From contig NZ_AQYB01000032.1 of NCBI RefSeq assembly GCF_000377005.1, positions 124,001 to 188,000 on the forward strand: a stretch of 64,000 nucleotides of DNA, given 5' to 3'. The stretch is from Streptococcus minor DSM 17118. Its GTDB lineage: Bacteria > Bacillota > Bacilli > Lactobacillales > Streptococcaceae. The notes beneath the pieces are model-generated. The model searched no databases, was not told where the DNA came from, and saw only the letters and a list, made by a program, of their open reading frames with translations. Shown here in pieces: positions 63,782-64,000 of this stretch (position 1 is its first letter; every line of letters begins with the position of its first letter). The position numbers and the translations under genes were made by a program.

Positions 63782-63810
63782 TTGACAGGGATAGGGGAAT
63801 GGGGTAGAGT
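63782..63810 (+). promoter_or_regulatory. Promoter of the ECF S component gene
   Basis: TTGACA (63782-63787), a 17-base G-rich spacer and TAGAGT (63805-63810). Confidence 0.6.
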
Positions 63811-63841
63811 AGTAGGTAAGAGAGCGTGGAAGGTTGGGAAG

Positions 63842-64000
63842 ATGTCAGCAAAAAAAGTGAGTCAAGTGGCTGTGTTGGCGGCTCTTTGCATCGTTTTACG
63901 TCTAGTCTTTGCTCCGTTTCCAAATATCAAGCCTGTGACGGCTTTCTTTTTAGTCAGTCTTCTTTATCTAGATTTCTGGGATGCTTTTTTGGTGATGGCT
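63842..64000 (+). CDS. ECF transporter S component, N-terminal part (cut by window edge)
   Basis: The first 53 codons of a membrane protein, MSAKKVSQVAVLAALCIVLR, then LVFAPFPNIKPVTAFFLVSL. This is the start of an ECF-type vitamin-uptake S component; the substrate cannot be judged from this fragment. GGAAGGTTGGGAAG precedes the ATG. The gene runs past the window end. Confidence 0.75.
   Translation, partial: MSAKKVSQVAVLAALCIVLRLVFAPFPNIKPVTAFFLVSLLYLDFWDAFLVMA

Overview
This is a chromosomal segment of a Streptococcus, most likely of the mitis group (S. mitis, S. oralis or S. pneumoniae relatives). The evidence is the gene content and several lineage-specific controls: a mevalonate pathway, an SMK-type SAM element before metK, a preQ1-II element before queT, a SigX cin-box, a CiaR-type small-RNA promoter, and DUF3270/DUF3272 proteins. 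No tRNA, rRNA, CRISPR array, prophage or intact insertion sequence was seen. Most of the window is core housekeeping DNA; erosion is confined to about 2450-5550 and 48520-49060.

Layout. 1-2416: rnr (3' part), smpB, tehB. 2450-3371: an eroded minus-strand gene. 3372-4749: K+ channel-like protein and DUF389 protein. 4814-5246: remains of a bacteriocin cassette. 5580-9747: GNAT enzyme, then the minus-strand upper mevalonate operon (thiolase, mvaS, mvaA). 9959-15071: gpmA, gloA, a pgdA-like deacetylase, a DEAD-type helicase, udk, PadR regulator. 15100-20196: leucine operon (leuA, leuB, DUF1294, leuC, leuD) behind a CodY-like box, a strong promoter and a leader-peptide attenuator. 20263-22673: free methionine sulfoxide reductase, dnaX, DUF3272. 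22654-27602: birA, M42 peptidase, thioesterase, zinc metallopeptidase, dCMP deaminase, lipoprotein. 27739-29188: SAM element and metK. 29320-31100: AraC/GyrI regulator with a papain-fold partner. 31275-36503: murA paralogue, GNAT, map, YihY, B3/B4 protein, queT. 37044-39591: tex and SprT. 39663-43831: envelope/PspC/NUDIX genes, hprK, lgt, DUF948, YtxH. 44400-46619: two U32 proteins (tRNA hydroxylation). 46634-48515: YolD-like, ydbC, bioY, SGNH hydrolase. 49069-52011: osmoprotectant ABC transporter. 52062-52167: putative CiaR-controlled small RNA. 52213-56908: gor and a MacAB-type exporter. 57191-63723: LLM oxidoreductase, TetR regulator, lysS, phosphatase, YbaK, DUF368, GH25. 63842 to the end: partial ECF S component.

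How the parts connect. BirA (with a DNA-binding domain) and a BirA-like operator over the bioY promoter form a biotin-uptake circuit. Competence leaves two marks: a perfect SigX box before ydbC and a CiaR-type small RNA carrying an antisense copy of a ribosome-binding-site/ATG motif. Amino-acid supply is controlled by leucine attenuation and probably CodY, SAM supply by the metK leader, and queuosine-precursor uptake by a preQ1 element. Five genes share an extended -10 box placed so that transcription should begin at, or one base before, the ATG.
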